Assembly: GCF_900637055.1 (NCBI RefSeq)
Contig: NZ_LR134338.1
Span: 5,291,001 to 5,355,000 of the forward strand
Source of the DNA: Brevibacillus brevis
Lineage (GTDB): Bacteria; Bacillota; Bacilli; Brevibacillales; Brevibacillaceae
Length of the DNA stretch: 64,000 nucleotides
Direction of reading: 5' to 3'
In this document: piece after piece, positions 42,990 through 51,039 of the stretch
How the letters are laid out: each line of letters begins with the position of its first letter
Numbering within the stretch: the first letter of the stretch is position 1
Notes under the pieces: generated by a model
Told to the model about the DNA's origin: nothing
Databases searched by the model: none
Seen by the model: only the letters and a program-made list of their open reading frames with translations
Position numbers and translations under genes: made by a program

Positions 42990-43277
42990 TCAGTCCCAAC
43001 ATCTGGATCTGCATCTATCATAACATCTGCATCTGTCATAACATCTGCATCTGTCATAACATCTACATCTGTCATAACATCTGCATCTGTCTCTACAACC
43101 GCATCTGTCTCTGCAACCGCATCTGTCTCTACAACCGCATCTGTCTCTACAACCGCATCTATCTCCACATCGATATTGGTATAAATCCCCAGAATCACTA
43201 CTATTATAAAACATGCTGCTTGCATCGATCCTGCTTACTTCCATACTTTCAAAATCTCTCCTGAAATCACTGCTCAC
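42990..43277 (-). CDS. TOMM precursor peptide with eight hexapeptide repeats
   Basis: A 95-residue precursor. The leader (about residues 1-36; SSDFRRDFESMEVSRIDASS) is acidic and amphipathic. The core starts near CGDR and runs as four CGCRDR units then four CRCYDR units, ending CRSRCWD: 19 cysteines, no serine or threonine inside the repeats. It lies directly upstream of RRE/ThiF-like, YcaO and SagB genes, so the cysteines should become thiazoles. GTG 43277 has GGGAGG seven bases upstream and is preferred over ATG 43298, which has no good site. Related to heterocycloanthracin/sonorensin by setting and Cys periodicity, but the Arg/Asp-rich core is unlike the Gly/Phe-type cores I know. Confidence 0.85.
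   Translation of the reverse strand: MSSDFRRDFESMEVSRIDASSMFYNSSDSGDLYQYRCGDRCGCRDRCGCRDRCGCRDRCGCRDRCRCYDRCRCYDRCRCYDRCRCYDRCRSRCWD
43014..43157. repeat. 18-bp tandem repeat array (8 units) inside the precursor gene
   Basis: Eight 18-bp units encode the core: four of one type (TGCGGTTGTAGAGACAGA on the reverse strand), then four of a second type (TGCAGATGTTATGACAGA). Because the unit is 18 bp, all six frames stay open, so open frames alone prove nothing. It is not a CRISPR: there are no spacers. Confidence 0.9.
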
Positions 43278-43295
43278 TTGTTTTCCTCCCTTTTT

Positions 43296-43311
43296 CATGT
43301 CCTAGGACATG
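43296..43311. promoter_or_regulatory. Perfect 16-bp palindrome upstream of the TOMM precursor
   Basis: CATGTCCTAGGACATG lies 19-34 bases before the GTG start of the precursor. Another inverted repeat, CTAACTC...GAGTTAG (43323-43371), lies in the same divergent spacer to the protease gene. Both are candidate operators; no regulator is identified. Confidence 0.5.
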
Positions 43312-43491
43312 ACTTAATAACCCTAACTCTCCCAACGTATGATCAACAAAACCTACTACGAGGGGAGTTAGAGTACTTCAATTCGTCTTGCTGCAAGATA
43401 TTCTCGACACAACTTGTTCGTCACTTCATTTCCTCAATTTGGGTATTTGCCAAGCGCACAAAAAAGTCCAGGAAGAAAAGAGTGATCAACA

Positions 43492-44199
43492 ATGTCTAAC
43501 TCTCTAACGAGGAGAAAAACCGCACATTTCTCATTAAATGTTATTGTACAGAAAGGTGCATTTGAGGATATGGAAATAGCCAAGTCTACGGTGAAACAAA
43601 ACGTTGTCTATGCGCAACGTTATTTTGATAGGAACGCTGAAGTGAATGGTTTTCCATGGATGAATCTCGTGTTCCATGAAGAAAATGATATCTTCGAAAA
43701 TGACAGGCTTCAGCATAGCTTCAACTCATCCCACGACTTGCGGGATTTTTTTATTGAAGCCGCTCGTGCAGGAGGTTGGAGAAAAACAAAACAACGACTA
43801 CCTTGTATTAACATCTACTACCTTACTTCAATCCCTCCTGATGGTATATCTGCTGGCGTTCATATACCCGGTGCTGCAACATTCTGCAATCAACGGGCAA
43901 TCGAAAAACTATCTTTGCTGCTGCGGAAATGGAAGAGGGCCAGCCCTTCAGAACACCTTGCCTTGTACGGTATTATTAAGCATCGCCCTTCCGTTTTTCT
44001 TAATGCAAATGCTATTGCGCCATCTACATTGGCCCATGAGATTGGTCACATCTTGGGGTTAGGCCACAGTTCAGAACCGAGTAACCTTATGTACCCCATA
44101 GCTAATCAACGAATTCGATGTGAACTAACCTATGAACAGAGCATTTGTTTGAGAGATGGAATATGGAAGTACAGCCACGGGTATTTTCCGTTCCTATGA
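43492..44199 (+). CDS. Matrixin-type zinc metalloprotease without signal peptide
   Basis: The 235-residue protein carries a complete metzincin zinc site, HEIGHILGLGH (three histidines and the catalytic glutamate), followed by the Met-turn in SEPSNLMYP, as in matrixins (M10). It starts with a basic, non-hydrophobic segment, so no Sec signal or membrane anchor is visible. A cytoplasmic location is therefore implied, or export by another route. It is divergent from the TOMM precursor, 215 bp apart. A role as leader or core-processing protease, which the operon otherwise lacks, is a reasonable hypothesis, but unproven. Confidence 0.82.
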   Translation: MSNSLTRRKTAHFSLNVIVQKGAFEDMEIAKSTVKQNVVYAQRYFDRNAEVNGFPWMNLVFHEENDIFENDRLQHSFNSSHDLRDFFIEAARAGGWRKTKQRLPCINIYYLTSIPPDGISAGVHIPGAATFCNQRAIEKLSLLLRKWKRASPSEHLALYGIIKHRPSVFLNANAIAPSTLAHEIGHILGLGHSSEPSNLMYPIANQRIRCELTYEQSICLRDGIWKYSHGYFPFL

Positions 44200-44214
44200 C
44201 AATCACAAAGCAAG

Positions 44215-44243
44215 AAAAAAGCCCACCCGTTATACGAGTGGGC
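44215..44243. terminator. Terminator between converging protease and MocR genes
   Basis: AGCCCACCCG / CGAGTGGGCT stem preceded by AAAAAA; serves the reverse-strand MocR gene best. Confidence 0.75.
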
Positions 44244-44278
44244 TACAGGCTGTCGACCATCATGTCAGCAGCCTTTCT

Positions 44279-45739
44279 TCATTCCTTTATATCCAACTGG
44301 CGAACCGTACTAACGAGCCTTTGCAAACCATCCCGCAGCTGTTGTTCATTCAAATAAGAATAACTGAGGCGTATCCAAGAGCTCAGCTCTCGCAGCGGGT
44401 CACAGATCGCACCGGGAACAAACGTAATGGATTGCTCTATGCATTTGCCCAGAAGACTTTCCATTGGGACGGAATCAGGCAGCTTTACCCATAAATTAAA
44501 GCCTCCTGGTGGGCTGGACCACTCCCAGTCGGTCACTGACAGCTCATCCTCCATGATATCCCGGCGAATGGCCAATGCAATCCGCAACTTTGCCAAATGC
44601 TGCTGCATTCGTTCGGAGAAGAAATAATGCAAAAAAATCTTTTGATTCAATAGGGGTGCTCCGCTGTCTGACAGTGATTTCGCTTGAATCAAATAGTTCA
44701 TCATAGATGGACGACATGCCACAGTGGCAATACTGAGCCCCGGCGCGATGTACTTGCTAAAGCTGCGCAAATAAATGACGTACCCCTCCGTATCGTAAGA
44801 AAAAAACGGCAGTGGAGGCTCATCGCCAAAGTACATATCGCGGCACGGATCATCCTCTACGATCAGACACTGATATTTCGCAGCCAGCTCTACCAGTCTC
44901 TTCCGTTGTTCGGCGGGAACGGTATAGCCCGTTGGATTATGAAAGGTCGGATTGAGATAAAACAGACGCGGTTTTTCTTTTTGCAGCAACCGTTCAACCT
45001 GCTCCAAATCATAACCATGCGGATGAATCTCAACCGGAATTATTTTGGCGCCCTGTCTTCTGAATACATCGATGGCAGGACTGTAAGTGGGTCTCTCCAG
45101 CAACACGACATCACGCGGCTTTACGAGGACTCTGGCAACCAAATCAATCGCTTCCTGCGAACCGGATGTGATCATCAGCTCATCGGGTGACAGGTGGAAA
45201 TGATAACGGCTGATATAATAGCTGCACAGTGCTTCCCGCAGCTCCTGATCTCCTTGTGTGGTGGAATAGGTACCTAGCACTTTTGGATACAGATCAAACA
45301 CTTTCTTCACGTACTCGGAAAAGTAGTGATTTGGCAATAAATTCGGCTCGATCAATGCTTTGGAAAATTGATAGGTCGCCTGCACCTGATGAATTTCAGA
45401 AAGGTGACTCTTGTGCACATAGGCAGAAACGATTGGATCATCCATCGACTCTACTGGCAGCAGGCTGCTCGGTTGTACATAATACCCCGACTTATCCTTC
45501 ACATACACATGGCGGTTTTGTTTTAATAATTGAAATGCTTTAAAAACCGTCAGGCGATGCACATTCAATTCCAACGCCAACGTTCGAACAGAAGGAAGCT
45601 TCTCGTGTACCCTCCACTCTTCGCGTCTGATCCGGTCCAGAAGATATTCATACACTTGCTCGAACAGCTTATCAGAATGACTATTTGAAAGAGCCTCCCT
45701 TTTTATGCAAGCTCCCCCCTTTCCCCCATGATAAATCAC
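44279..45739 (-). CDS. MocR-family regulator (GntR-aminotransferase fusion)
   Basis: A 486-residue fusion: a GntR winged helix (residues about 20-90, RTLALELNVHRLTVFKAFQLL) joined to a fold-type I aminotransferase domain with the PLP lysine in RSFSKYIAPGLSIA. MocR proteins sense PLP or an amino-acid adduct and usually control a neighbouring gene; here a DMT exporter is divergent, 78 bp away. Direct repeats CTGTTCTATTCC lie in the spacer. The start is ATG 45739 with AAGG upstream. The effector is unknown. Confidence 0.9.
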   Translation of the reverse strand: MIYHGGKGGACIKREALSNSHSDKLFEQVYEYLLDRIRREEWRVHEKLPSVRTLALELNVHRLTVFKAFQLLKQNRHVYVKDKSGYYVQPSSLLPVESMDDPIVSAYVHKSHLSEIHQVQATYQFSKALIEPNLLPNHYFSEYVKKVFDLYPKVLGTYSTTQGDQELREALCSYYISRYHFHLSPDELMITSGSQEAIDLVARVLVKPRDVVLLERPTYSPAIDVFRRQGAKIIPVEIHPHGYDLEQVERLLQKEKPRLFYLNPTFHNPTGYTVPAEQRKRLVELAAKYQCLIVEDDPCRDMYFGDEPPLPFFSYDTEGYVIYLRSFSKYIAPGLSIATVACRPSMMNYLIQAKSLSDSGAPLLNQKIFLHYFFSERMQQHLAKLRIALAIRRDIMEDELSVTDWEWSSPPGGFNLWVKLPDSVPMESLLGKCIEQSITFVPGAICDPLRELSSWIRLSYSYLNEQQLRDGLQRLVSTVRQLDIKE

Positions 45740-45751
45740 TGACCTTCACAT

Positions 45752-45782
45752 CTGTTCTATTCCATATTATCTGTTCTATTCC
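45752..45782. promoter_or_regulatory. Candidate MocR operator (direct repeats)
   Basis: CTGTTCTATTCC occurs at 45752-45763 and again at 45771-45782, 19 bases apart, in the divergent spacer; MocR regulators often bind direct repeats. Confidence 0.55.
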
Positions 45783-45817
45783 CTTCCCTTTATGATGAGG
45801 AAAAGGGAGGAATCATA

Positions 45818-46741
45818 ATGGTACTGCTTAATTATGTGATCATGTGCTTGATATTCGGAACGACTTTTCTGGCAATCAAAGTCGGGATTGATGCGGGGGC
45901 GCCGCCGTTTTTCTCAGGAGGACTTCGGTTCTTTCTGGCAGGTGTCATTTTGTTTTCGTTTATGCTCTGGAAAAAACAGGCGCGACTATCGCTGCTGCTT
46001 CATAAAGAAATGTTCCTTACTGGTATCGGTTTGACATTTGGGACATTTGCCACCTTGTATTGGGCGGAGCAGCATATAAGCTCAGGAATCGCCGCGATTT
46101 TATCGGCAACAGCACCGCTTATGGTCATGCTGCTTCAAACAGGCATTTCTCGGCAAAAGCTCCCCGGTATTGCGTGGGCGGGTTGCTTGGTTGCCTTTGT
46201 TGGTGTCTTTTTGCTGATTTTACCCGGTGTGACCATCTCATTCAGTCTGCTTTGGCTTACAGGGTGCATGGCAGTCATATTCGGGCAAATCTTTTATTCT
46301 GCTGGTACCGTTTACTCCCGTAGCGTCATCCAACGGTTTCAAGATACTTCACCCATCGCTTTGAATGCAGCACAGATGATGTATGGAGGAGCCATGCTGC
46401 TTGTATTATCTCTGTTCACCGAGCAAGTGCATGTCGAATCGATGCTCACGGCAAATGCGATCCTCTCGCTCCTGTACTTGATCGTCGTGGGTTCCATGAT
46501 GGGGCACACCATATTCTATTGGCTCGTTGCCAAAACCAATCCTGTGTTTCCCTCCACGTGGCTCTATATCTCTCCGTTGATTGCCTTAAGCTTGGGCGTC
46601 ATCCTGTACAATGAGCCGCTTTATCTCCTGTCGTTCGTAGGGGGAATCACGATTATTGTCGGGATTATCCTGATTAACATGGATGGCTTGAAGCAGTTGA
46701 TGGGTAAAAAGGTGAGCAAGTTGAGTGACATAAGCAATTAG
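45818..46741 (+). CDS. EamA-family (DMT) transporter, MocR-linked
   Basis: The 307-residue, ten-helix EamA transporter has two halves, the first with LIFGTTFLAIKVGIDAGAPP and ILSATAPLMVMLL, the second with ALNAAQMMYGGAMLLVL and LYISPLIALSLGVIL. It exports an unidentified small molecule. It sits behind GGGAGG, divergent from the MocR gene, which probably controls it. Known MocR-DMT pairs suggest an amino-acid-related substrate. Confidence 0.88.
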   Translation: MVLLNYVIMCLIFGTTFLAIKVGIDAGAPPFFSGGLRFFLAGVILFSFMLWKKQARLSLLLHKEMFLTGIGLTFGTFATLYWAEQHISSGIAAILSATAPLMVMLLQTGISRQKLPGIAWAGCLVAFVGVFLLILPGVTISFSLLWLTGCMAVIFGQIFYSAGTVYSRSVIQRFQDTSPIALNAAQMMYGGAMLLVLSLFTEQVHVESMLTANAILSLLYLIVVGSMMGHTIFYWLVAKTNPVFPSTWLYISPLIALSLGVILYNEPLYLLSFVGGITIIVGIILINMDGLKQLMGKKVSKLSDISN

Positions 46742-46747
46742 AGATAG

Positions 46748-46795
46748 AAAAGGAGTACCACAAGCCAAACTGGCGCTTTGTGGTACTCCTCTATT
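46748..46795. terminator. Bidirectional terminator
   Basis: AGGAGTACCACAA / TTGTGGTACTCCT, a 13-bp stem between converging genes. Confidence 0.85.
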
Positions 46796-46805
46796 TGGAT
46801 TATGG

Positions 46806-47798
46806 TTATTTCGTTTCGTTGATTTGCTCTGCGATTTTAATCAGCTCGTCTTTGGATGCCACTTCCTCTGAAGCATCGACCATATATTGCAACTTGGTAC
46901 CGTTTTTCACCCATGAGATCCATTGAGAGGCACTGCCATCCTTAAAGGTATGTTTGGCAAGCACTGCCTCATTCTTACCTACCATGACTTTTTCAATATT
47001 CTGGGCGTTTGTACCCATACCATTGCTATCGTCCTCGAGTAGTCTTACTTCTACCCCTACATTTCCTTTCTGAGACTTATAGTAGACACTTGCGCTGTCA
47101 AATTTGTTGCTTGCAGGTATTTCCTTTACGATGTATTTTTTGTTGTGTTTGATTGCTTCAGCCTTCATCGCTTCTACATCGTACTTGTCGCTATCCTCAT
47201 AGTTTATCACTCCATAATCAAAGGGGTACCCTCCCTCGAGCTCGGCTGGTAACGTAAACATCTCCCCAACAAGAGGCTCCATTTCCTTCCACCCTTTGTA
47301 TTCAACCGGTTTCGTAACAACATCAACATTCGGATGTTTGCCCTTAACAAACTTCATGTCCTTGTATCTTTCTTCCTCTTCTTTTGTGGGCACCCAGTAA
47401 ATAGCGGCAGTGGTTCCCGGCTTCAAGCCATTCATAATATCTGTAACGATTTTACTCCTCTGCTGGCTTTCTTTTTTTAACGCATCTAGTTTAGCTCTTT
47501 CCTCAGGAGAAAGGCGCTCCAGCATTTTTTGTTGTTGCTGATCTGTATGTTGGGAAACTTCATAGATCACTTCGCCCTTCTCATTTTTCAACTGGATCAT
47601 TTCTACTCCCGCCCATACGGAAGACGCTCCGACGAGCATACCTACAGTGACTAGCAAGCCAATTTTCTTTTTCACGACTTTTTCCTCCTTGTTTTCCTTG
47701 GCACGAATTGCTGCCATGACTTTATGTTTGACATCGACTTTCGGGACTGGCTTCGCTCTCAGCATGTCTTGCATGCGATTAAACGGATTTTTGTCCAT
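46806..47798 (-). CDS. Probable anti-sigma factor / membrane protein co-encoded with sigma
   Basis: A 330-residue single-pass membrane protein. A short cytoplasmic N-terminal part (residues 1-44, basic and helical) is followed by one transmembrane helix (IGLLVTVGMLVGASSVWAG). A long extracytoplasmic domain without recognised fold follows; EERAKLDALKKESQQRSKIV is a coiled segment. The gene overlaps the end of the sigma factor gene by 20 bases, the classic sigma/anti-sigma arrangement. It would hold the sigma factor at the membrane until an envelope signal arrives. This role is inferred from order and topology. Confidence 0.72.
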   Translation of the reverse strand: MDKNPFNRMQDMLRAKPVPKVDVKHKVMAAIRAKENKEEKVVKKKIGLLVTVGMLVGASSVWAGVEMIQLKNEKGEVIYEVSQHTDQQQQKMLERLSPEERAKLDALKKESQQRSKIVTDIMNGLKPGTTAAIYWVPTKEEEERYKDMKFVKGKHPNVDVVTKPVEYKGWKEMEPLVGEMFTLPAELEGGYPFDYGVINYEDSDKYDVEAMKAEAIKHNKKYIVKEIPASNKFDSASVYYKSQKGNVGVEVRLLEDDSNGMGTNAQNIEKVMVGKNEAVLAKHTFKDGSASQWISWVKNGTKLQYMVDASEEVASKDELIKIAEQINETK

Positions 47799-48351
47799 TA
47801 GCGGCCACCCCTTCCATCGTTGGCAAATAACGTTTGCACTTTTTCAAAACGCGTTCAAATTGCTTGCGCAGAGCCGCAGGCTTTTTGTCCATCAGCTCCG
47901 ATATTTCCTCGTACTCTCTTTCCTCTAGCACACGCAAGAAAATGAGTGTTCGTTCTTCGGCAGACAGCCGCTTCCAAATTTGTTCTAGCGGCTCCCCGAA
48001 ATAATTGCTGTCGATGCTCTCCTCGACATAATTGCGTCCATCCTGATCACGGTTGTACAAAAAGGGCAATACGCGGCTTAATTTCCTGCGCTTTAGCACA
48101 TTCGCACAATGGTTGTAAGCGATCCGGTACAGCCATGCAGAAAATGACAGTGAGTACGTATACTGGTCAAGATGCTCGTAGGCACGAAACAGGACTTCCT
48201 GGACAGCGTCTTCCGCATCTTGGCGATGACCGAGCATGTGATAGCAGTATGTAAAGATCGGTTGTTGATAGTGATCGATAATAAGTTCGTATTGCTCAAG
48301 AGAACCTGCTTTTATCTCAATCAGCAGGCGCTCTATCTCTGTTTTTTCCAC
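47779..48351 (-). CDS. ECF-type RNA polymerase sigma factor
   Basis: This 190-residue sigma-70 family protein of ECF size shows region 2 (YCYHMLGHRQDAEDAVQEVLFRAYEHL, then FSAWLYRIAYNHCANVLKRR) and region 4 (LSAEERTLIFLRVLEEREYEEISELM, then LRKQFERVLKKCKRYL). GTG 48351 lies after AGGAGG; the longer frame is not supported. The signal and regulon are unknown. It is co-transcribed with the presumed anti-sigma gene downstream. Confidence 0.88.
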   Translation of the reverse strand: MEKTEIERLLIEIKAGSLEQYELIIDHYQQPIFTYCYHMLGHRQDAEDAVQEVLFRAYEHLDQYTYSLSFSAWLYRIAYNHCANVLKRRKLSRVLPFLYNRDQDGRNYVEESIDSNYFGEPLEQIWKRLSAEERTLIFLRVLEEREYEEISELMDKKPAALRKQFERVLKKCKRYLPTMEGVAANGQKSV

Positions 48352-48433
48352 TGTTTGCCCTCCTCTCACTATGAATAACAACTGGCATCTTTTGTTTGTG
48401 ACACCTATTTTAGAAATTTTTGGCTATACAAAT

Positions 48434-48495
48434 AAAAAGGGTGTTCCACCCGTTTCGTACGAAAAACCTCGTACTTACGAAAGGAACACCCTTAT
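48434..48495. terminator. Long-stem terminator upstream of the sigma gene
   Basis: AAGGGTGTTCC...GGAACACCCTT outer stem with inner TTCGTACGA/TACGAA pairing and A/T tracts on both sides; probably ends the DUF1904 gene. Confidence 0.75.
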
Positions 48496-48583
48496 TCCAT
48501 GCTTGCATTCATTTGTTTGTTCGTACTCTTGTCGAATGTCTTGATTCTTTCCCGGGAAATCGACAGCACCTGTCGGCTTCGCT

Positions 48584-48910
48584 TTAGAAATGCTCTCCGT
48601 TGGCATAATAGCTTTCTTTTTGATAAGCGACAAATGCCATCTCTACTTCTGGAATGCCAAGAGATAGGACATGCTTTGTTACAATCTGGGCAAACTGGTC
48701 ACGAACTTCTTGCCCACGCTCGAACCACGCTACTTCGATAAAAGGAAACGACTCCACGATTTTCCCGCCAAAAACGCCTGTCGTCTGTAAGCATTCGATC
48801 GTGAAATTGTCCGTGCCGCATTGGCATAGTGCAGCAAGCTCCACTGCAAGCGGTTCGCTAATCGTTGCCATTTGTTCGGCTTGAATGCCTCGAACGATAA
48901 GATGTGGCAT
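48584..48910 (-). CDS. DUF1904-family protein
   Basis: A 108-residue protein resembling the tautomerase-like DUF1904 family: it begins MPHLIVRGI (a proline directly after Met) and has FIEVAWFERGQEVRDQFAQIV and VEMAFVAYQKESYYANGEHF. The family is small and unstudied; a tautomerase-like fold with N-terminal proline is suggested by sequence only. ATG 48910 follows GGAGGG. It is close to, but probably not co-transcribed with, the ABC transporter upstream. Confidence 0.7.
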   Translation of the reverse strand: MPHLIVRGIQAEQMATISEPLAVELAALCQCGTDNFTIECLQTTGVFGGKIVESFPFIEVAWFERGQEVRDQFAQIVTKHVLSLGIPEVEMAFVAYQKESYYANGEHF

Positions 48911-48977
48911 GATGATCCCTCCTGAAAAGTCCATATGCTCTATCTTACCGTTCAGCAGGCAAAAAGAGTAGAAAAAA

Positions 48978-51035
48978 CTAGGTCAGAGCTGGGGCGTTTC
49001 CGTGCTTTCCTACTGCCTCTTGCACCCGCGCTTCTTTGTTCCCTTGCTGCAATTGATACATCTGATAGTACCTGCCTTGCTTCTCCATCAAGTCCTCATG
49101 CTTTCCTCGCTCTACAATTCTGCCTCGATCCAGTACGAGAATTTGATCTGCATTTTTGATCGTAGACAGGCGATGAGCAATGATGAAGGTCGTTCTCCCT
49201 TTTTTCAACACCTCAAGTGCATTTTGAATAATGCCCTCTGTTTCCGTGTCGATGCTGGCAGTCGCTTCATCCAGAATGAGGATAGCCGGATCAAACGCGA
49301 GAGCACGCGCAAACGAAATTAACTGACGCTGTCCGAGTGAAAGCGTGCTGCCCTTCTCGATAACGGGTTCATCGAATCCTTTCGGAAGACTGCGGAACAG
49401 TTGATCTGCCCCTACATCACACAAGGCTTTCTCTACTTTTTCCTGCGAAATCGACGGATCATCCAGACTGACATTGGAACGAATCGTTCCTGTAAACAAA
49501 AACGGGTCCTGCAAAACAATAGCCATATGCTGACGAAGCTGCTGTTTGGAAAACTCCTGCACATTGCGCCCATCAATCATAATCGCTCCACTGTTTACAT
49601 CATAGAAACGGAGTAACAGATTGATAATCGAGCTTTTTCCCGAGCCTGTGTGACCAACCAGTGCCACTGTCTCTCCAGGCCAAGCTTCAAATGAAATGTT
49701 TTTCAGCACGTATTGGTCGTCTTTGTAGGCAAAAGAAACATCATCAAAGCGGACATTCCCCTGATAGCAAGGAACCTTTGCAGGATCAACGTCAACGCCC
49801 TCTTCATCCAGCAGCTCAAACACACGTGACGCTGCAACGAGCGATTGCTCCAGGTTCGCCAATTGGTTGACGATCTGCGTCATCGGCTGGAATAAGCGAT
49901 TGAGATAATCGACGAATGCGTAGAGGACACCAAGCGAGAGCAGTGTACCTATCCCGAGGGAGGCACCGCCGAAATACCAGATGAACAACACAAACGCGAT
50001 ATTGCGGATGAACTGAACCAGGTTAAACGAAGCGGTCGCATTGAGCCGCAGCATTTTATTTTGATAGGTGAAAAGCTCTTCGTTCAGTTCGCCGAATTCC
50101 CGCATCGTCTCCTTTTCTCTGCGAAATGCCTGAATGATCGGCATCCCTTGGATCGACTCGTTAATCATCCCGTTGATGTCGCTAATGCGTGCCCGAATCA
50201 CATGGTTGAATGCAGAAGCGTACTTGCGGTACAAGTAAATCCACACAACCATGATAGGCAAAATGACCAGACAAACGAGCGCGAGTCGTACATCAAGCAA
50301 GAACAGCGCCACGAAAATACCGATTAAATAAATCCCGCTCGTAATGAAGTTGCCGAGTACATTCGTAAACAGCTCACGGATTGCCTCGGTATCGTTTGTG
50401 ACACGAGCAACCACCTTCCCGGCAGGGAGATGATCGAAATATTGAATGGGCAATCGTTGAATATGCGCGAACACATCAATACGCAGTCTCTCGATGACCT
50501 GATTCGCTGATTTTTGCCATAAGAACTTTTGTCCATAGTGGAAAAGCGAAGCAACTACCAATAATCCGAAATAAAGAGCAGCCAGCGTGAACAAGCCCCT
50601 TGTCTCTGGCCGGAAAAATTCGAATATCTCCTGATTGCTTAATCGTGTTGCCTGATACTCCGCTCTTTCCGAACCTTTTACAATAACGAGCTTCCCATCC
50701 TCTATCGAACGCTGTCCATCAAACGAAATCGCCTGGTTCAGGAAATAATAGTCGCTTCCTATCTGGAGAACACGAACTTCCCCGCCTCTACTCTCCCCTG
50801 CTGCCAGATGATCCTGTCTCGTGTAATACTTCCCTTTATATTGTACGGAACCCTCACGCTGTGCAGTCTCATACCAAGGGAATTCAATGCCAAGTATGTG
50901 CGTATTGATCATTTCTTTCGCCAAAAACGGTCCCGTCAGCTCTGCCCCAACTGATATGGAGAGCATCAGGATCGCCAGAAGAATCGTCTTTTTAAAAATG
51001 GCTGCATAGTGGACTAGCCTTTTCCCCGTCGTCAT
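48978..51035 (-). CDS. bmrD: ABC multidrug exporter half-transporter, BmrD/YheH-like
   Basis: The 685-residue half-transporter has six membrane helices with a large extracytoplasmic insertion (about 60-150), as known for BmrD/YheH. Its nucleotide-binding domain is complete: Walker A VGHTGSGKSSI, signature LSLGQRQL, and Walker B LILDEATASID with the catalytic Glu. It forms a heterodimer with the preceding BmrC-like protein, in which one ATP site is usually degenerate. The two genes are separated by four bases. It pumps drugs out in an ATP-driven cycle. Confidence 0.9.
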   Translation of the reverse strand: MTTGKRLVHYAAIFKKTILLAILMLSISVGAELTGPFLAKEMINTHILGIEFPWYETAQREGSVQYKGKYYTRQDHLAAGESRGGEVRVLQIGSDYYFLNQAISFDGQRSIEDGKLVIVKGSERAEYQATRLSNQEIFEFFRPETRGLFTLAALYFGLLVVASLFHYGQKFLWQKSANQVIERLRIDVFAHIQRLPIQYFDHLPAGKVVARVTNDTEAIRELFTNVLGNFITSGIYLIGIFVALFLLDVRLALVCLVILPIMVVWIYLYRKYASAFNHVIRARISDINGMINESIQGMPIIQAFRREKETMREFGELNEELFTYQNKMLRLNATASFNLVQFIRNIAFVLFIWYFGGASLGIGTLLSLGVLYAFVDYLNRLFQPMTQIVNQLANLEQSLVAASRVFELLDEEGVDVDPAKVPCYQGNVRFDDVSFAYKDDQYVLKNISFEAWPGETVALVGHTGSGKSSIINLLLRFYDVNSGAIMIDGRNVQEFSKQQLRQHMAIVLQDPFLFTGTIRSNVSLDDPSISQEKVEKALCDVGADQLFRSLPKGFDEPVIEKGSTLSLGQRQLISFARALAFDPAILILDEATASIDTETEGIIQNALEVLKKGRTTFIIAHRLSTIKNADQILVLDRGRIVERGKHEDLMEKQGRYYQMYQLQQGNKEARVQEAVGKHGNAPALT

Positions 51036-51039
51036 TCAT

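Noticed and set aside
43014..43157. CRISPR array
   Set aside because: Units are contiguous 18-bp repeats with no spacers and lie inside a coding frame.
42971..43225. Alternative frame over the precursor repeat encoding an acidic DAVVETD/DADVMTD repeat protein
   Set aside because: Because the repeat unit is 18 bp, every frame stays open. This frame lacks a good ribosome site and a leader-like region, whereas the Cys-rich frame has GGGAGG before GTG 43277 and sits in front of TOMM enzymes.
43278..43499. 73-codon plus-strand ORF before the matrixin gene
   Set aside because: Covers the divergent control spacer, lacks a ribosome site, and no motif is recognisable.
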